Below, one piece after another: positions 17,456 to 25,577 of a stretch of 59,364 bases of DNA (position 1 is its first letter; the number at the start of each line of letters is the position of its first letter). Both the position numbers and the translations under genes were made by a program. The stretch is from Salaquimonas sp. GTDB lineage: Bacteria; Pseudomonadota; Alphaproteobacteria; Rhizobiales; Rhizobiaceae. The stretch spans positions 1 through 59,364 of the forward strand of contig JANQQM010000229.1 in assembly GCA_028289365.1 (NCBI GenBank), read 5' to 3'. The notes under the pieces are model-generated. The model searched no databases. It had not been told where the DNA came from and saw only the letters and a list, made by a program, of their open reading frames with translations.

Positions 17456-18937
17456 TTGAGTATCTTGCGTATCGCTTACGCGACCGGGAATTCTTTGCCA
17501 GTCGCCGGAATAATTCGCGTCTTTTTCTGTCTGGTGTTTCTCGCCGGAACAATATCTGTTGCGGATGCAGCAAAATATGCCGGGCTGGTCATGGATGCCA
17601 AAACCGGCAAGGTTCTTTACCAGCACAGGGCCGACGCCAAGCAGTTTCCTGCTTCTCTCACAAAGATGATGACACTCTACATGATGTTCGACGCGATCGA
17701 GTCGGGCAAGATGACGATGAAGACCCGCATCCGGGTGTCGAAATATGCAGCTTCCAAACCACCTTCGAAAATTGGCATCAAACCCGGCGGCACCATTTCT
17801 GCCGCACAGGCGATTGGCGTCCTGACCACAAAGTCGGCTAATGACATTGCCGCCGCAGTTGCGGAACATCTGGGCGGAACCGAATCAGGGTTCGCCGTGA
17901 TGATGACCAAGCAAGCCCGCCGGCTTGGCATGAATTCAACCACTTTCAAGAACGCATCAGGCCTGCCAAATTCCCAACAGCTCACTACTGCGCGCGACAT
18001 GGCGAGACTGGGTATCGCATTGCGAGAACATTTTCCCCAGCATTATGGCCATTTCAGCAAGACCAGCTACAAGTTGGGCAAGCGCAGATATGGAAACCAC
18101 AATCGCCTGCTGGGTAGCGTAAAGGGAATGGACGGCATCAAGACCGGCTACACCCGGGCATCAGGTTACAATCTGGTTTCGTCTGTCCGGTCCAATGGCC
18201 GCTCCATCGTCGCCGTCGTGCTTGGCGGCAAATCCGGCAAGTCGCGTAATGCCCAAATGGTAAAGCTGATCAAGACCTATCTGCCCAAGGCCTCACGCGG
18301 GAAAGGCAAACTGCTGCTGGCAAAGCGCGGAAGTTCCGTATTCACAATTGCCAAGATCGAGCTGCCTGAAACCGGTCCACTGCCGCAGTTCAGAAACGCA
18401 ACAGTTGATCCAGCTTCACAACGCGTCGCGGTTGCCCACATTATCTCTAACGACAATGCGCAGATTGCAAAGAGCAATGATGGCAGTTTCCAGATCTCGG
18501 CGATCGAGTTGAAGCTGCGCGAACTGGGTTCCAGACGTATGCCGGTCCCGACTCGGGCGCCATCCACCGAGCGTCCAGACCTGATCCAGACTGCAGCCGT
18601 ATCCGAATCCAATGCAGGTAGTAGCGAAATCTCCATGTTGAGTGCCTATACAACTCCAGAACCGGCCAGACGCAAGGTCTCCGCCCATCGGTCAGGATGG
18701 CAAGTGCAGATCGGTGCAGTTGTCGGTGAAGATTCAGCCTACCGGCTTCTGGCAGAAGCACGGGAAAAGGCGCCAAAACTTCTGGCCAGCCTGGATGATT
18801 ATACCGAGACCACTGAAAAGAACGGTATTCTACTGCATCGGGCCCGTTTCGCAGGACTGGATTCAAAAACCGCAGCGCGGAACACCTGTAATCAGTTGAA
18901 AAAGAAGAGGATCGCCTGTTTGGCGCTGCAAAACTGA
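17456..18937 (+). CDS. D-alanyl-D-alanine carboxypeptidase (PBP5/6-type) with SPOR domain
   Basis: Numbered from TTG 17456 (493 residues), it has a signal sequence (about 1-38), the active-site SLTK (Ser67-Lys70), SAN (127-129) and KTG (229-231). These mark a class A low-molecular-weight penicillin-binding protein that trims the terminal D-Ala of peptidoglycan pentapeptides. A long Ser/Ala/Pro linker leads to a C-terminal SPOR-like domain (about 430-493; GWQVQIGAVVG), which would target denuded septal glycan. The start is uncertain: GTG 17405 is also in frame, but only 17456 has a GGGGAT element upstream. It reads divergently from the phasin gene. Confidence 0.92.
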   Translation: MSILRIAYATGNSLPVAGIIRVFFCLVFLAGTISVADAAKYAGLVMDAKTGKVLYQHRADAKQFPASLTKMMTLYMMFDAIESGKMTMKTRIRVSKYAASKPPSKIGIKPGGTISAAQAIGVLTTKSANDIAAAVAEHLGGTESGFAVMMTKQARRLGMNSTTFKNASGLPNSQQLTTARDMARLGIALREHFPQHYGHFSKTSYKLGKRRYGNHNRLLGSVKGMDGIKTGYTRASGYNLVSSVRSNGRSIVAVVLGGKSGKSRNAQMVKLIKTYLPKASRGKGKLLLAKRGSSVFTIAKIELPETGPLPQFRNATVDPASQRVAVAHIISNDNAQIAKSNDGSFQISAIELKLRELGSRRMPVPTRAPSTERPDLIQTAAVSESNAGSSEISMLSAYTTPEPARRKVSAHRSGWQVQIGAVVGEDSAYRLLAEAREKAPKLLASLDDYTETTEKNGILLHRARFAGLDSKTAARNTCNQLKKKRIACLALQN

Positions 18938-19008
18938 GTTTCGATCACGCCAAATGTAGATCGTAACTCCAATTTCCCGGTTTGTAATGTGTAGATGGGA
19001 AGAACATG

Positions 19009-19698
19009 TCAGTTGAGAAGAATATCCTTGGCTTCATTGATTTTGGAAGCCAGAAAAGTAGAGCCACCGCTGTCGGGGTGGATGCGTTTCATAAGCCTCC
19101 TATGCGCCTGACGGACGTCGTTCGCACTGGCACCCGGCGAAAGACCAAGAATCTGATAGGCCTCCTCCTTAGTCATGGGGCCAGAGCTGGGCGAGCCAGC
19201 ATGCCCAGAGTCCGAGTTAGGTTGCGCGTCGTCACGCCAGCCGGGAACCCTGCGGTCAAGGTAGGCTTCAAGTAGAGCGGCGCTTTCCGCGTCCTGGCCG
19301 GTCTGCGACAACAGTTCCAGCAATTCGGTCGGTTCAAGCGAAGACAATCGCTGACCTTCACGCTCGCCGGTCAAGATCATGCCATCCATGTCGCCTGTTT
19401 CATGATCAAGCTCCATTTCAAACATTGCCGACCTTACGGTTGATTTGGGCGTTGCACCTGAACTCCCCATCGAGCTGACCGAACGCCCGCGGCGCCACAG
19501 GGTCAATCCGAATATTCCAAGCGGAATGCCGAGTCCTGCACGGCCAATCAGCGTCAGTGCAGCGCCTGCGAAAATCAGCGAAAACGGCAAGACTGATCTG
19601 AGTGCGCTGGCGATGTTATGCGCCGGCACAGTCAATAGTATTGCCGCGGAAGACGCGACAAGCAGGAGAACCAGGAAAAATCCAAAGACGTATGTCAC
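19009..19698 (-). CDS. Membrane-anchored J-domain protein
   Basis: Started at GTG 19698, 13 bp after the VWA stop; a longer ORF would overlap that gene. The 229-residue product has two hydrophobic helices near the N-terminus (about 1-24 and 33-56), a linker, and a C-terminal J domain (about 174-229) with an intact HPD tripeptide (RIHPDSGG). The topology resembles DjlA/TIM14-type co-chaperones, which stimulate a DnaK partner at a membrane. It is the last gene of a mipZ-VWA-J-domain row. What it recruits DnaK for is unknown. Confidence 0.85.
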   Translation of the reverse strand: MTYVFGFFLVLLLVASSAAILLTVPAHNIASALRSVLPFSLIFAGAALTLIGRAGLGIPLGIFGLTLWRRGRSVSSMGSSGATPKSTVRSAMFEMELDHETGDMDGMILTGEREGQRLSSLEPTELLELLSQTGQDAESAALLEAYLDRRVPGWRDDAQPNSDSGHAGSPSSGPMTKEEAYQILGLSPGASANDVRQAHRRLMKRIHPDSGGSTFLASKINEAKDILLN

Positions 19699-19711
19699 AC
19701 CAACTCTACCA

Positions 19712-20452
19712 TCATGAACCACTGCCGGGCATTTGTTCGAGTAGTAATCTGGCACCACGTTTGCTGCTCGATTCGAGCGCTTTTCGGCCCGCACTGGCAT
19801 AGACCGCGATTGCACCGAGCAGATCTGCCAATTCTCGTGCCGAATCGGGCCCCAATCTGAAATATGCGCCGCCTGTCAGCCTGGCCACTTGCCGGAACGT
19901 ACTTTCGGTCAGCGGGTCATGTCCTTCCTGAAACATGAATGCCCGGACACCTTTCAAGCCGAGTTCGCCAGCGAGATGACAGATGCGGTCTGCGTCTTCC
20001 TCCATCGCATCACCAATGAAGACCAGCGCGGAGATTTTCTCGCGCATGTTTTCCTTGGCCGCATGGTTGAAGACCTTGGTAATCTGTGTCTGGCCGCCAC
20101 GACATGAAATTGTACACATCAGATCACGCAAGGCTTTCGAATTAACAACCCAACGCGATGCCTTGCACTCGCCGAAACCACGGAAATAGACAAGCTGCAC
20201 ACTCAGTCCGCCGATTTTGGAAACCGCTTCGAACATCGACGCCTGGATCTGGCAAGCCCGGTCCCAGGTGGGCTGTCGGCTCATGGTTGCGTCGAGCGAA
20301 AAGATCAGACGGCCGGTTCCCGTCGGATCCGTGGATTTAGCAGCTTTGAGAAATGCAGCCACCTCCTGGCTGGACGAGCGCGTGGCAGCTGTTCCGCCAG
20401 TCTTCCCGACTACGGCTTTACCGGATTTTGATTGTGTTTTGTCTGCGGTCAT
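19712..20452 (-). CDS. VWA domain-containing cytoplasmic protein
   Basis: The 246-residue protein has a basic, low-complexity N-terminus (about 1-30), then a von Willebrand A fold. LIFSLDATMSR (Asp54-x-Thr56-x-Ser58) supplies the metal-binding MIDAS motif, and LVFIGDAMEED a further acidic loop. There is no signal peptide or membrane helix. VWA proteins usually act as metal-dependent scaffolds in complexes, often with AAA+ or chaperone partners. It lies between mipZ and the J-domain gene, 13 bp from the latter and 68 bp from mipZ. Function unknown. Confidence 0.82.
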   Translation of the reverse strand: MTADKTQSKSGKAVVGKTGGTAATRSSSQEVAAFLKAAKSTDPTGTGRLIFSLDATMSRQPTWDRACQIQASMFEAVSKIGGLSVQLVYFRGFGECKASRWVVNSKALRDLMCTISCRGGQTQITKVFNHAAKENMREKISALVFIGDAMEEDADRICHLAGELGLKGVRAFMFQEGHDPLTESTFRQVARLTGGAYFRLGPDSARELADLLGAIAVYASAGRKALESSSKRGARLLLEQMPGSGS

Positions 20453-20520
20453 AACCTAATAATTGGCATCCGCTTGCCGCGTTGCAAGCGCATATCGCAA
20501 AAATGCGCAAAAGCAGGCGT

Positions 20521-21459
20521 TTAATCGGCCAAAAGTCCGAAATCCTCAGCTGGTTTGCTGGAATTTTGGAGCCACATCTTCCTGGCCCGGGCACGCCTGC
20601 GGCCCAAATCATCGATCGGTAGCTTCAGGACCGACAACAGGGCACGAACTTCCTGGCATGCAGCTAAGTGAGACAGTGTCGGGCCCGTCCCTAGGGTATG
20701 TTCGTTCATCTCGTCAAGAGCGGTCATTCCGATCGGAAACAGTTCGCGATAGACAACACGCTCGGATATTCCATCTGCCAATCGGCAGCCAAGCCGCATC
20801 GAAAGATCCCGCAAACTGCCGGACAGGTTTTCCTTGTTGCGCGAGGTTCCGGGCGAAATCCTGTTTCTGACCACCACCCAGTCGAGCAGCCCGTTATCGA
20901 CCGTCCTTCGATGACGCCGGGCTTCACGAACCATTTTTGCATAATGGGAAATATCAACGACCTCGGAGGTAGCCGGGTCAATGCGTGCCAGTACGTCGAA
21001 GTCGATATAGGAATCGTTGATAGGGGTAACCAACGTATCGGCCATGGAGTGCGCCAAACGCATGACATAGCTGTCATGGCCGGGCGTATCGATCAGAATG
21101 AAATCGTGGCCATGCTCGGTCTGAAGCAAAATGTCCTGGAACCTGGCAAGCTCAGTGTTTTCGTTTTCCGTAATGGAATCGCTGAAGGCCCGCTCGAGCT
21201 TGAAATGGTTGGGCATGGGCATCCGCAACCCCATGCGCCGGTTCCACATGTTTCTGTTGTCGATATATCTGGAAAGCGAAAGCTGGCGCGTATCGAGATC
21301 GATGCTTGCTACCCGATGACCTGCATTCAGTAATGCAACCAATAAGTGCATTGCTGTGGTTGTTTTGCCTGAACCGCCTTTTTCATTACCGCAAACGATC
21401 ACATAGGCCTGATGAGAAGCATATGCTCGTGAACCAGCGTAATTCATGAACCTAACCAT
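20521..21459 (-). CDS. mipZ: Division-plane positioning ATPase MipZ (ParA/MinD superfamily)
   Basis: The 312-residue protein carries a deviant Walker A, NEKGGSGKTTT (25-35), then DLDTRQLSLSRYIDNR, FILIDTPGHDSYVMRLAHSMADTLVTPINDSYIDFD, and RVVYRELFPIGMTALD. This series matches Caulobacter MipZ well beyond generic ParA. MipZ dimers form a gradient from the ParB-bound poles and block FtsZ assembly away from midcell. No parB is nearby, so it acts in trans. ATG 21459 is used; ATG 21447 is an alternative with similar support. A CtrA-like box lies about 100 bp upstream. Confidence 0.93.
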   Translation of the reverse strand: MVRFMNYAGSRAYASHQAYVIVCGNEKGGSGKTTTAMHLLVALLNAGHRVASIDLDTRQLSLSRYIDNRNMWNRRMGLRMPMPNHFKLERAFSDSITENENTELARFQDILLQTEHGHDFILIDTPGHDSYVMRLAHSMADTLVTPINDSYIDFDVLARIDPATSEVVDISHYAKMVREARRHRRTVDNGLLDWVVVRNRISPGTSRNKENLSGSLRDLSMRLGCRLADGISERVVYRELFPIGMTALDEMNEHTLGTGPTLSHLAACQEVRALLSVLKLPIDDLGRRRARARKMWLQNSSKPAEDFGLLAD

Positions 21460-21555
21460 ACCCCGACTTCACGCCCCCTAAGAGCAGTAAAAGTCAATTC
21501 GGGGAAAACTGCAATAAGCAGCGACAGTTGTTTACCAGAAAGTTTTTACTTTTGG

Positions 21556-21572
21556 TTAACCATCGCTGTTAA
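21556..21572 (-). promoter_or_regulatory. CtrA-like box upstream of mipZ
   Basis: GGTTAACCATCG at 21554-21565 contains TTAACCAT, a form of the alphaproteobacterial CtrA site. A second TTAA (21569-21572) follows after 9 bp, where the classical spacing is 7. It lies 97-113 bp upstream of the mipZ start. Inferred from the motif only. Confidence 0.35.
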
Positions 21573-21640
21573 ACAAGCAAATCTGCTGAAAATTTGTGCG
21601 ATACAAATTCAAGCCTGGTAATTTTTCAGACCTTATCCCG

Positions 21641-22075
21641 CTAAAGTAGACCGAGATTCGCAAGCTCTACTCGAAGCTCCGCCGGAAGCGACTTCGCTGA
21701 GTCGGCATCTCCCAAATCACGTGGTGCGTCTTCCTGCTTCAAGTACCGCCAGCCCTGGAATGCCCGCCTTGGCTGCCAGTGGGTCAAGATCAATCTCGGA
21801 TCAAGTACAAGATCGCATCGCCTTATCCCGTTGCCGTCGGTAAAAGGCCTGATGTCGGTCAGCTCCTGCCTGATTTGAACATTGCCCTTGATCACCCAAT
21901 AAAGCGAACCGCCATCCAGCAGTTCGTCAATCCGTTTGGGGACCATGCGCGTCGTATGCTTGGGTTCGGTCGGCAGACCCTTCCTGGTGTTTTCCTCATG
22001 CTTGAAGTCACGCCATGCCTGCAGTTCTTCCACAGATGAGACACCGACGCAGAGTTTGAGGAGGTTCAAGGCCAT
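21641..22075 (-). CDS. DUF1489 family protein
   Basis: A 144-residue protein with the pattern of DUF1489, an alphaproteobacterial family of unknown function: MALNLLKLCVGVSSVEELQAW, TRMVPKRIDELLDGGSLYWVIKG, and LVLDPRLILTHWQPRRAFQGWRYL. It has no signal peptide or obvious catalytic motif. The stop lies in the mipZ upstream region, and the gene reads toward mipZ with 181 bp between them, so a shared transcript is possible. Nothing in the context indicates its function. Confidence 0.85.
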   Translation of the reverse strand: MALNLLKLCVGVSSVEELQAWRDFKHEENTRKGLPTEPKHTTRMVPKRIDELLDGGSLYWVIKGNVQIRQELTDIRPFTDGNGIRRCDLVLDPRLILTHWQPRRAFQGWRYLKQEDAPRDLGDADSAKSLPAELRVELANLGLL

Positions 22076-22180
22076 GTTGTAAAACTATGGCAGACACATG
22101 CAGGGATCAAATCAAGTGAGCCAGGGATTGCTCCGCGACCCGCAATTATCCACAAAAGTTACACGTTGAATCGCCACATG

Positions 22181-22576
22181 TTATTTCTCAGGCTCGCTGA
22201 TCTCAGCACCCGCTTCTTTCAATGCAGCAAATCCGCCATCGACATGGGCGACATTTTCGAACCCCATGTCCTTCAACGTCTTGGTGGCCAAGGCTGCGCG
22301 CCAACCCATTGCGCAAAAGAGTACATAGTTTTTGTCCTGGTCGGCGAAGACCTCACGGTGATATTTGCTTGTGGGATCAAACCAGAATTCCAGCATTCCA
22401 CGTGGTGCATGAACCGCATCGGTGATCTTGCCTTCCCGATCAAGTTCCCGGACATCCCGGATATCAACCAGGACCGCGTCACCCGCCTCCTGTTGCTCAA
22501 GGGCGTCCTTGGGTTCCAAGACGGCAATCTCCCGATTTGCCTGATCCACGAGCTGTTCGACTGGCGTAATTTTCAT
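22181..22576 (-). CDS. Rhodanese-like domain protein
   Basis: Started at ATG 22576, with AGGGG 8-12 nt upstream. The 131-residue protein is a single rhodanese domain: VLVDIRDVRELDREGKI, HAPRGMLEFWFDP, and the active-site loop CAMGWR (88-93) with Cys88. This intact six-residue loop fits sulfurtransferase activity, i.e. transfer of a sulfane sulfur through a Cys-persulfide. It has no signal peptide. The physiological donor and acceptor are unknown. Confidence 0.92.
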   Translation of the reverse strand: MKITPVEQLVDQANREIAVLEPKDALEQQEAGDAVLVDIRDVRELDREGKITDAVHAPRGMLEFWFDPTSKYHREVFADQDKNYVLFCAMGWRAALATKTLKDMGFENVAHVDGGFAALKEAGAEISEPEK

Positions 22577-22663
22577 GTTGAGCCCCTTGAATGGCAATGG
22601 AAATCAAGAAGCATATTTGAGCACGGCCAAATGCATCTAGCAATTACAAATTGGCGCAAACAA

Positions 22664-22690
22664 AAAGGCCGGCAAACCTGCCAGCCTTTG
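22664..22690 (-). terminator. Rho-independent terminator after the 47-residue membrane protein gene
   Basis: AAAGGC-GGCA and TGCC-GCCTTT pair around AACC with one internal mismatch, and on the minus strand the stem is followed by TTTTTGTTT. It lies 66 bp after the small ORF and ahead of the rhodanese gene. Confidence 0.85.
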
Positions 22691-22755
22691 AAAATCTCGG
22701 GTCGCCAATTGCAACCCTGTCAGATGTCGATTTTGATTCTGCTTGCCGAAAATCC

Positions 22756-22899
22756 CTACTGAGTTGTGGAAATCTGGGCTACTTCAGCAGAACCAAACAG
22801 GCCTGCAAAAAACACAATGACCAGGAAAATCGCAACGGCCAAGGCCGCTATATTCCATACCGAACGCTGTGGCCGGTTTTCGACTTGAAGCTCGTCCAT
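22756..22899 (-). CDS. Small single-pass membrane protein (47 residues)
   Basis: From ATG 22899 the product is MDELQVENRPQRSVWNIAAL... with one clear hydrophobic helix (about residues 16-37) after a charged N-terminus. It matches no family that I recognise. An upstream AGGGG is rather far (about 13 nt). Reality is supported by the independent terminator 66 bp downstream and by a promoter 225 bp upstream (23124-23154) closely resembling that of the phasin gene. Small inner-membrane proteins of this type often regulate a larger partner; no partner is evident here. Confidence 0.5.
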   Translation of the reverse strand: MDELQVENRPQRSVWNIAALAVAIFLVIVFFAGLFGSAEVAQISTTQ

Positions 22900-23277
22900 T
22901 AACAAAAATGCCCCTGTATGTATCGGGTGTCCCCCGTTTTTTCTGTCCGACGTATGTAGAAAAATGGCAAGCAATTCGCAAGCGCAAAAAGAGCTTGACA
23001 GCCCGGTTATTCGGCAATGCTGCTATGCAGCAAAGGCATAGGTAGTTATATTTCAACAGGTTACGGAAAACAGCCCATAAAAAGATTCAAAAATACGTCA
23101 AAAGACGAAGAGAATCAGTGGTTTATTTGTGTGCGCTGCAGCATTACATTTCAAGAATTTGAAACAAGCCACCGCTTTCATTTAGTTTTTTCATTCTGCT
23201 GAAATATGATTGGCGCGCTGGTCGGAGAATGCTAGGTCCAGACCAGGCCACGACCCACACGCTAAGCGGTGTTTAAA
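22900..23277. other. Intergenic region between the small membrane protein gene and the DUF1624 gene
   Basis: About 380 bp with no convincing ORF. It is AT-rich and holds a phasin-like promoter/operator at 23124-23154 on the minus strand, which leaves a leader of about 220 nt before the small ORF. The DUF1624 promoter (plus strand) must lie here too but is not evident. Two ORFs covering part of this region start at TTG and look like shadows. Confidence 0.4.
23124..23154 (-). promoter_or_regulatory. Second phasin-type promoter with TGCGCTGCA operator
   Basis: On the minus strand TTGAAA (23149-23154) is followed after 19 bp by CAAATA (23124-23129), with TGCGCTGCAG (plus reading, 23132-23141) in the spacer. 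Against the phasin promoter, TATTT-TGTGCGCTGCA is shared with only one differing base, and orientation to the downstream minus-strand gene is the same. Confidence 0.5.
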
Positions 23278-24033
23278 ATGCAATCTCAAATCGCGATTCC
23301 TGCAAAAACTGCGAGAATCAATCTGGTCGATGCGGCACGCGGCGTGGCGCTTGTCGCGATGACGGTCTTTCATTTTTGCTGGGACTTGGCGATGTTTCTA
23401 TTCATCGATCCAGCAGTGATGACAAGCATGGGCATGGTTTGGTTTGCCCGGTCTATCGCCGGTAGCTTCTTATTTCTCGTTGGCTTCAGCCTGTTTCTGG
23501 CACATGGCAAAGAAATTCGCTGGAACAAGTTTGCCAGCCGTCTGATGTGGATTGTCGGTGCCGCCTTGCTGATCACGATCGTGACCTATTACGCGACGCC
23601 AGAGGCCTTCATCTTTTTCGGCATTTTGCACAGCATCGCGCTTTCCAGTATTTTTGGGCTTTTCTTCCTGAAGCTGGATTGGCGCCTGACCGCAGTGTTC
23701 AGCCTGGTTTTCCTGTTTGGCAGATATTGGTTGTCGAGCCCACTTCTCGATGCACCGATCTGGTGGTGGACCGGGCTCTCCGAGTTCCTGCCGAGATCAA
23801 ATGATTTTGTACCGATCTTTCCATTCTTCGGGATGGTGCTTGCCGGAATTGCCGTTGCCAATCTGGCCACCCTTAAAGGCTGGACCAGCGAGTTGGCTCA
23901 AATTTCCTGCGAAAATCAGTTTTGCAAACTATTGACCTTCATGGGGCGCAACAGCCTGATTTATTATCTGCTGCACCAGCCGATCTTGATCATGCTGGTC
24001 TACGGATATGCGCGTATTACCGGGCATATTTGA
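23278..24033 (+). CDS. DUF1624 family polytopic membrane protein
   Basis: The start used is ATG 23278; GTG 23269 is in frame too. The 251-residue protein has about seven membrane helices. It opens with INLVDAARGVALVAMTVFHFCWDLAMF, the acyltransferase-3/heparan-alpha-glucosaminide N-acetyltransferase pattern with a conserved His and Asp in the first helix, and ends with FMGRNSLIYYLLHQPILI, the matching C-terminal motif. The family moves acyl groups across or at the membrane, but the substrate of bacterial DUF1624 proteins is unknown. The 3' end overlaps the convergent GNAT gene by 17 bp. Confidence 0.85.
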   Translation: MQSQIAIPAKTARINLVDAARGVALVAMTVFHFCWDLAMFLFIDPAVMTSMGMVWFARSIAGSFLFLVGFSLFLAHGKEIRWNKFASRLMWIVGAALLITIVTYYATPEAFIFFGILHSIALSSIFGLFFLKLDWRLTAVFSLVFLFGRYWLSSPLLDAPIWWWTGLSEFLPRSNDFVPIFPFFGMVLAGIAVANLATLKGWTSELAQISCENQFCKLLTFMGRNSLIYYLLHQPILIMLVYGYARITGHI

Positions 24034-24457
24034 TAAAGGGTGTCACCTCGGCCACCTTGTCGTATAGAAGGCGCCCCTTTTCGTTGAATTCCTGGGTCAA
24101 CCAATAGACCTGTGCTGCGCCTCGCTCATCGGCAGCAGCATAGACAGCCTCGATCAAGGCGCGTCCTATTCCACGACCACGGGTATTCTTGTCCGTGAAC
24201 AGGTCGTTGAGATAGCAGCGTGGCTCAGGGGTCCACGTGGTTGCGTGATAGAGATAGTGGGCCAGCCCTACCACCTTTCCGTCCTCAGATTCCGCAACAA
24301 GGCAAAACGGGCCGTCGGCTGGCGGTGAAAGCAATCTTTGCCAAAGCATATCTGTTCCTGAACGCAGATCTGCGCCGTAGAACTCCTGATAACCCAGCCA
24401 CAGCTTTTCCCACGCCTCACGGTCGCCTTTGGAAATCGGGCGCACATTAATCGCCAT
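24017..24457 (-). CDS. GNAT family N-acetyltransferase
   Basis: ATG 24457 is preceded by GGAG at good spacing; the longer ORF lacks this support. The 146-residue product is a single GNAT fold: INVRPISKGDREAWEKLWLGYQ, VVGLAHYLYH, LNDLFTDKNTRGRGIGRALIEAVYAAA (the acetyl-CoA-binding R/Q-x-x-G-x-G/A loop as RGRGIG), and VYWLTQEFNEKGRLLYDKV. The motifs resemble small-molecule or peptide acetyltransferases of the diamine/RimI-like type. The acceptor is unknown. Confidence 0.88.
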   Translation of the reverse strand: MAINVRPISKGDREAWEKLWLGYQEFYGADLRSGTDMLWQRLLSPPADGPFCLVAESEDGKVVGLAHYLYHATTWTPEPRCYLNDLFTDKNTRGRGIGRALIEAVYAAADERGAAQVYWLTQEFNEKGRLLYDKVAEVTPFIKYAR

Positions 24458-24589
24458 TTGTCTATTCTCCAGTTTTAGGTTCAAATACACGTAAATGGAT
24501 CGCGTTACGAGCCGGTAGCCACGGACAATTTCCTGGCGCAGACGGTCCGCGAAACGTAGCAATCGAGAACAGGAATTTGGGACATTCCA

Positions 24590-25066
24590 ATGAAGCAAAC
24601 CGATGAACGGCCCAACACCATTCCCTGGCCACCGATCGTACTGATCGGGATGGTGGTCGGCGCGGTCATTCTGGACAGGATATTGCCGCTGCCCTTTGCA
24701 GGTGGATCAGCTGCCGACATTCTTGCCGGTGTCGGCTTTGTCCTTATCATGCTTGCTGCTGCGCTATATGCCCTGTCGGCGCGAGAACTGCGAAAGCACA
24801 ATACCGCGATCCTGCCGACCAAGGCTGCAGATCGGCTCGTTACGACCGGGCCGTTCGCAATTACCAGGAACCCGATCTATCTGGCCAATGTGATTGTGCT
24901 GTCAGGGATGGCATTGATTACCGGCAATCTATGGATGCTGGCCGCAGCGTTTTTGTGTGGATTTCTGGAATATCATCTGGCGATCAAACGCGAGGAAGCT
25001 CATCTCGAGCACAAGTTTGGAAAGGCCTGGCGCGACTATCGCAAAAAGGTCCGCCGCTGGGTCTAA
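24590..25066 (+). CDS. Isoprenylcysteine carboxyl methyltransferase (ICMT/PEMT-like) family membrane protein
   Basis: A 158-residue protein with four hydrophobic helices. The C-terminal half has the family motif TGPFAITRNPIYLANVIV, then EYHLAIKREEAHLEHKFGKAWRDYRKKVRRWV, which forms the SAM-binding and catalytic face. Bacterial members methylate unknown lipids or small molecules; true prenyl-cysteine substrates are not expected in bacteria. It is divergent from the GNAT gene, with 132 bp between their starts. Confidence 0.88.
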   Translation: MKQTDERPNTIPWPPIVLIGMVVGAVILDRILPLPFAGGSAADILAGVGFVLIMLAAALYALSARELRKHNTAILPTKAADRLVTTGPFAITRNPIYLANVIVLSGMALITGNLWMLAAAFLCGFLEYHLAIKREEAHLEHKFGKAWRDYRKKVRRWV

Positions 25067-25100
25067 TCCCCTCAGGGCATCGAAGGTTTGAAAAACTCGG

Positions 25101-25487
25101 TCAGGTACTGACGCCGAGCTCTGCAAGACGTGCCAGGCTGGCCTCTTCAACCTGATCAAGTTCGGCGAGGGTTTCCTCAATATCCTTGCGTTTCTGCTCC
25201 AACTCGGCCCGCTTTTCCTCAACGCGAGAAACCAGCAGGCGCAATTGACCTGCCTCACCCGGAGGCTCCTTGTACATCTGAAGAATTTCACGAATTTGAG
25301 CGATGGAAAAACCGAGGCGCTTGCCGCGCAGAATGAAGCTCAGCAACCTTCTGTCGGAAGGCCGGAACAATCTGGTTCGTCCGCGCCGCACCGGCTTAAT
25401 CAGACCTTCATCCTCGTAGAATCTGATCGTCCGAGTGGAGACGCCAAATTCCTTTGTAAGATCGCTAATCGTAAAATATTCAGCCAC
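25101..25487 (-). CDS. MerR-family transcriptional regulator, LiuR-like
   Basis: Started at GTG 25487 (128 residues), where the MerR homology begins; ATG 25553 would add 22 unmatched residues. The N-terminal winged helix reads YFTISDLTKEFGVSTRTIRFYEDEGLI, followed by RLLSFILRGKRLGFSIAQIREILQMY and a C-terminal coiled coil (RVEEKRAELEQKRKDIEETLAELDQ). There is no metal-binding cysteine. The pattern and the nearby TTTACGTAAA site fit LiuR, which controls branched-chain amino-acid and isovalerate catabolism in Proteobacteria. No liu genes are in the window. Confidence 0.82.
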   Translation of the reverse strand: MAEYFTISDLTKEFGVSTRTIRFYEDEGLIKPVRRGRTRLFRPSDRRLLSFILRGKRLGFSIAQIREILQMYKEPPGEAGQLRLLVSRVEEKRAELEQKRKDIEETLAELDQVEEASLARLAELGVST

Positions 25488-25567
25488 GTCGCAAATGCCG
25501 TTCGTTGAGAATTCATAGCGGCCCCAAACCAAAGAATCTGTGATCTGGAACATTCAGTAGAGATCAA

Positions 25568-25577
25568 TTTACGTAAA
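25568..25577 (-). promoter_or_regulatory. TTTACGTAAA palindrome, probable MerR/LiuR operator
   Basis: The perfect 10-bp palindrome overlaps a TTGACT hexamer just upstream of the MerR gene (minus strand), and lies in the region shared with the divergent DUF805 gene. LiuR operators have the form TTTACGT..ACGTAAA, so autoregulation is likely. Confidence 0.45.

Noticed and set aside
22784-23056. A 90-codon ORF beginning at TTG 23056 on the minus strand
   Set aside because: It overlaps the 47-codon ORF in another frame, starts at TTG without ribosome binding site, and has a composition typical of random translation (many Cys and Arg).
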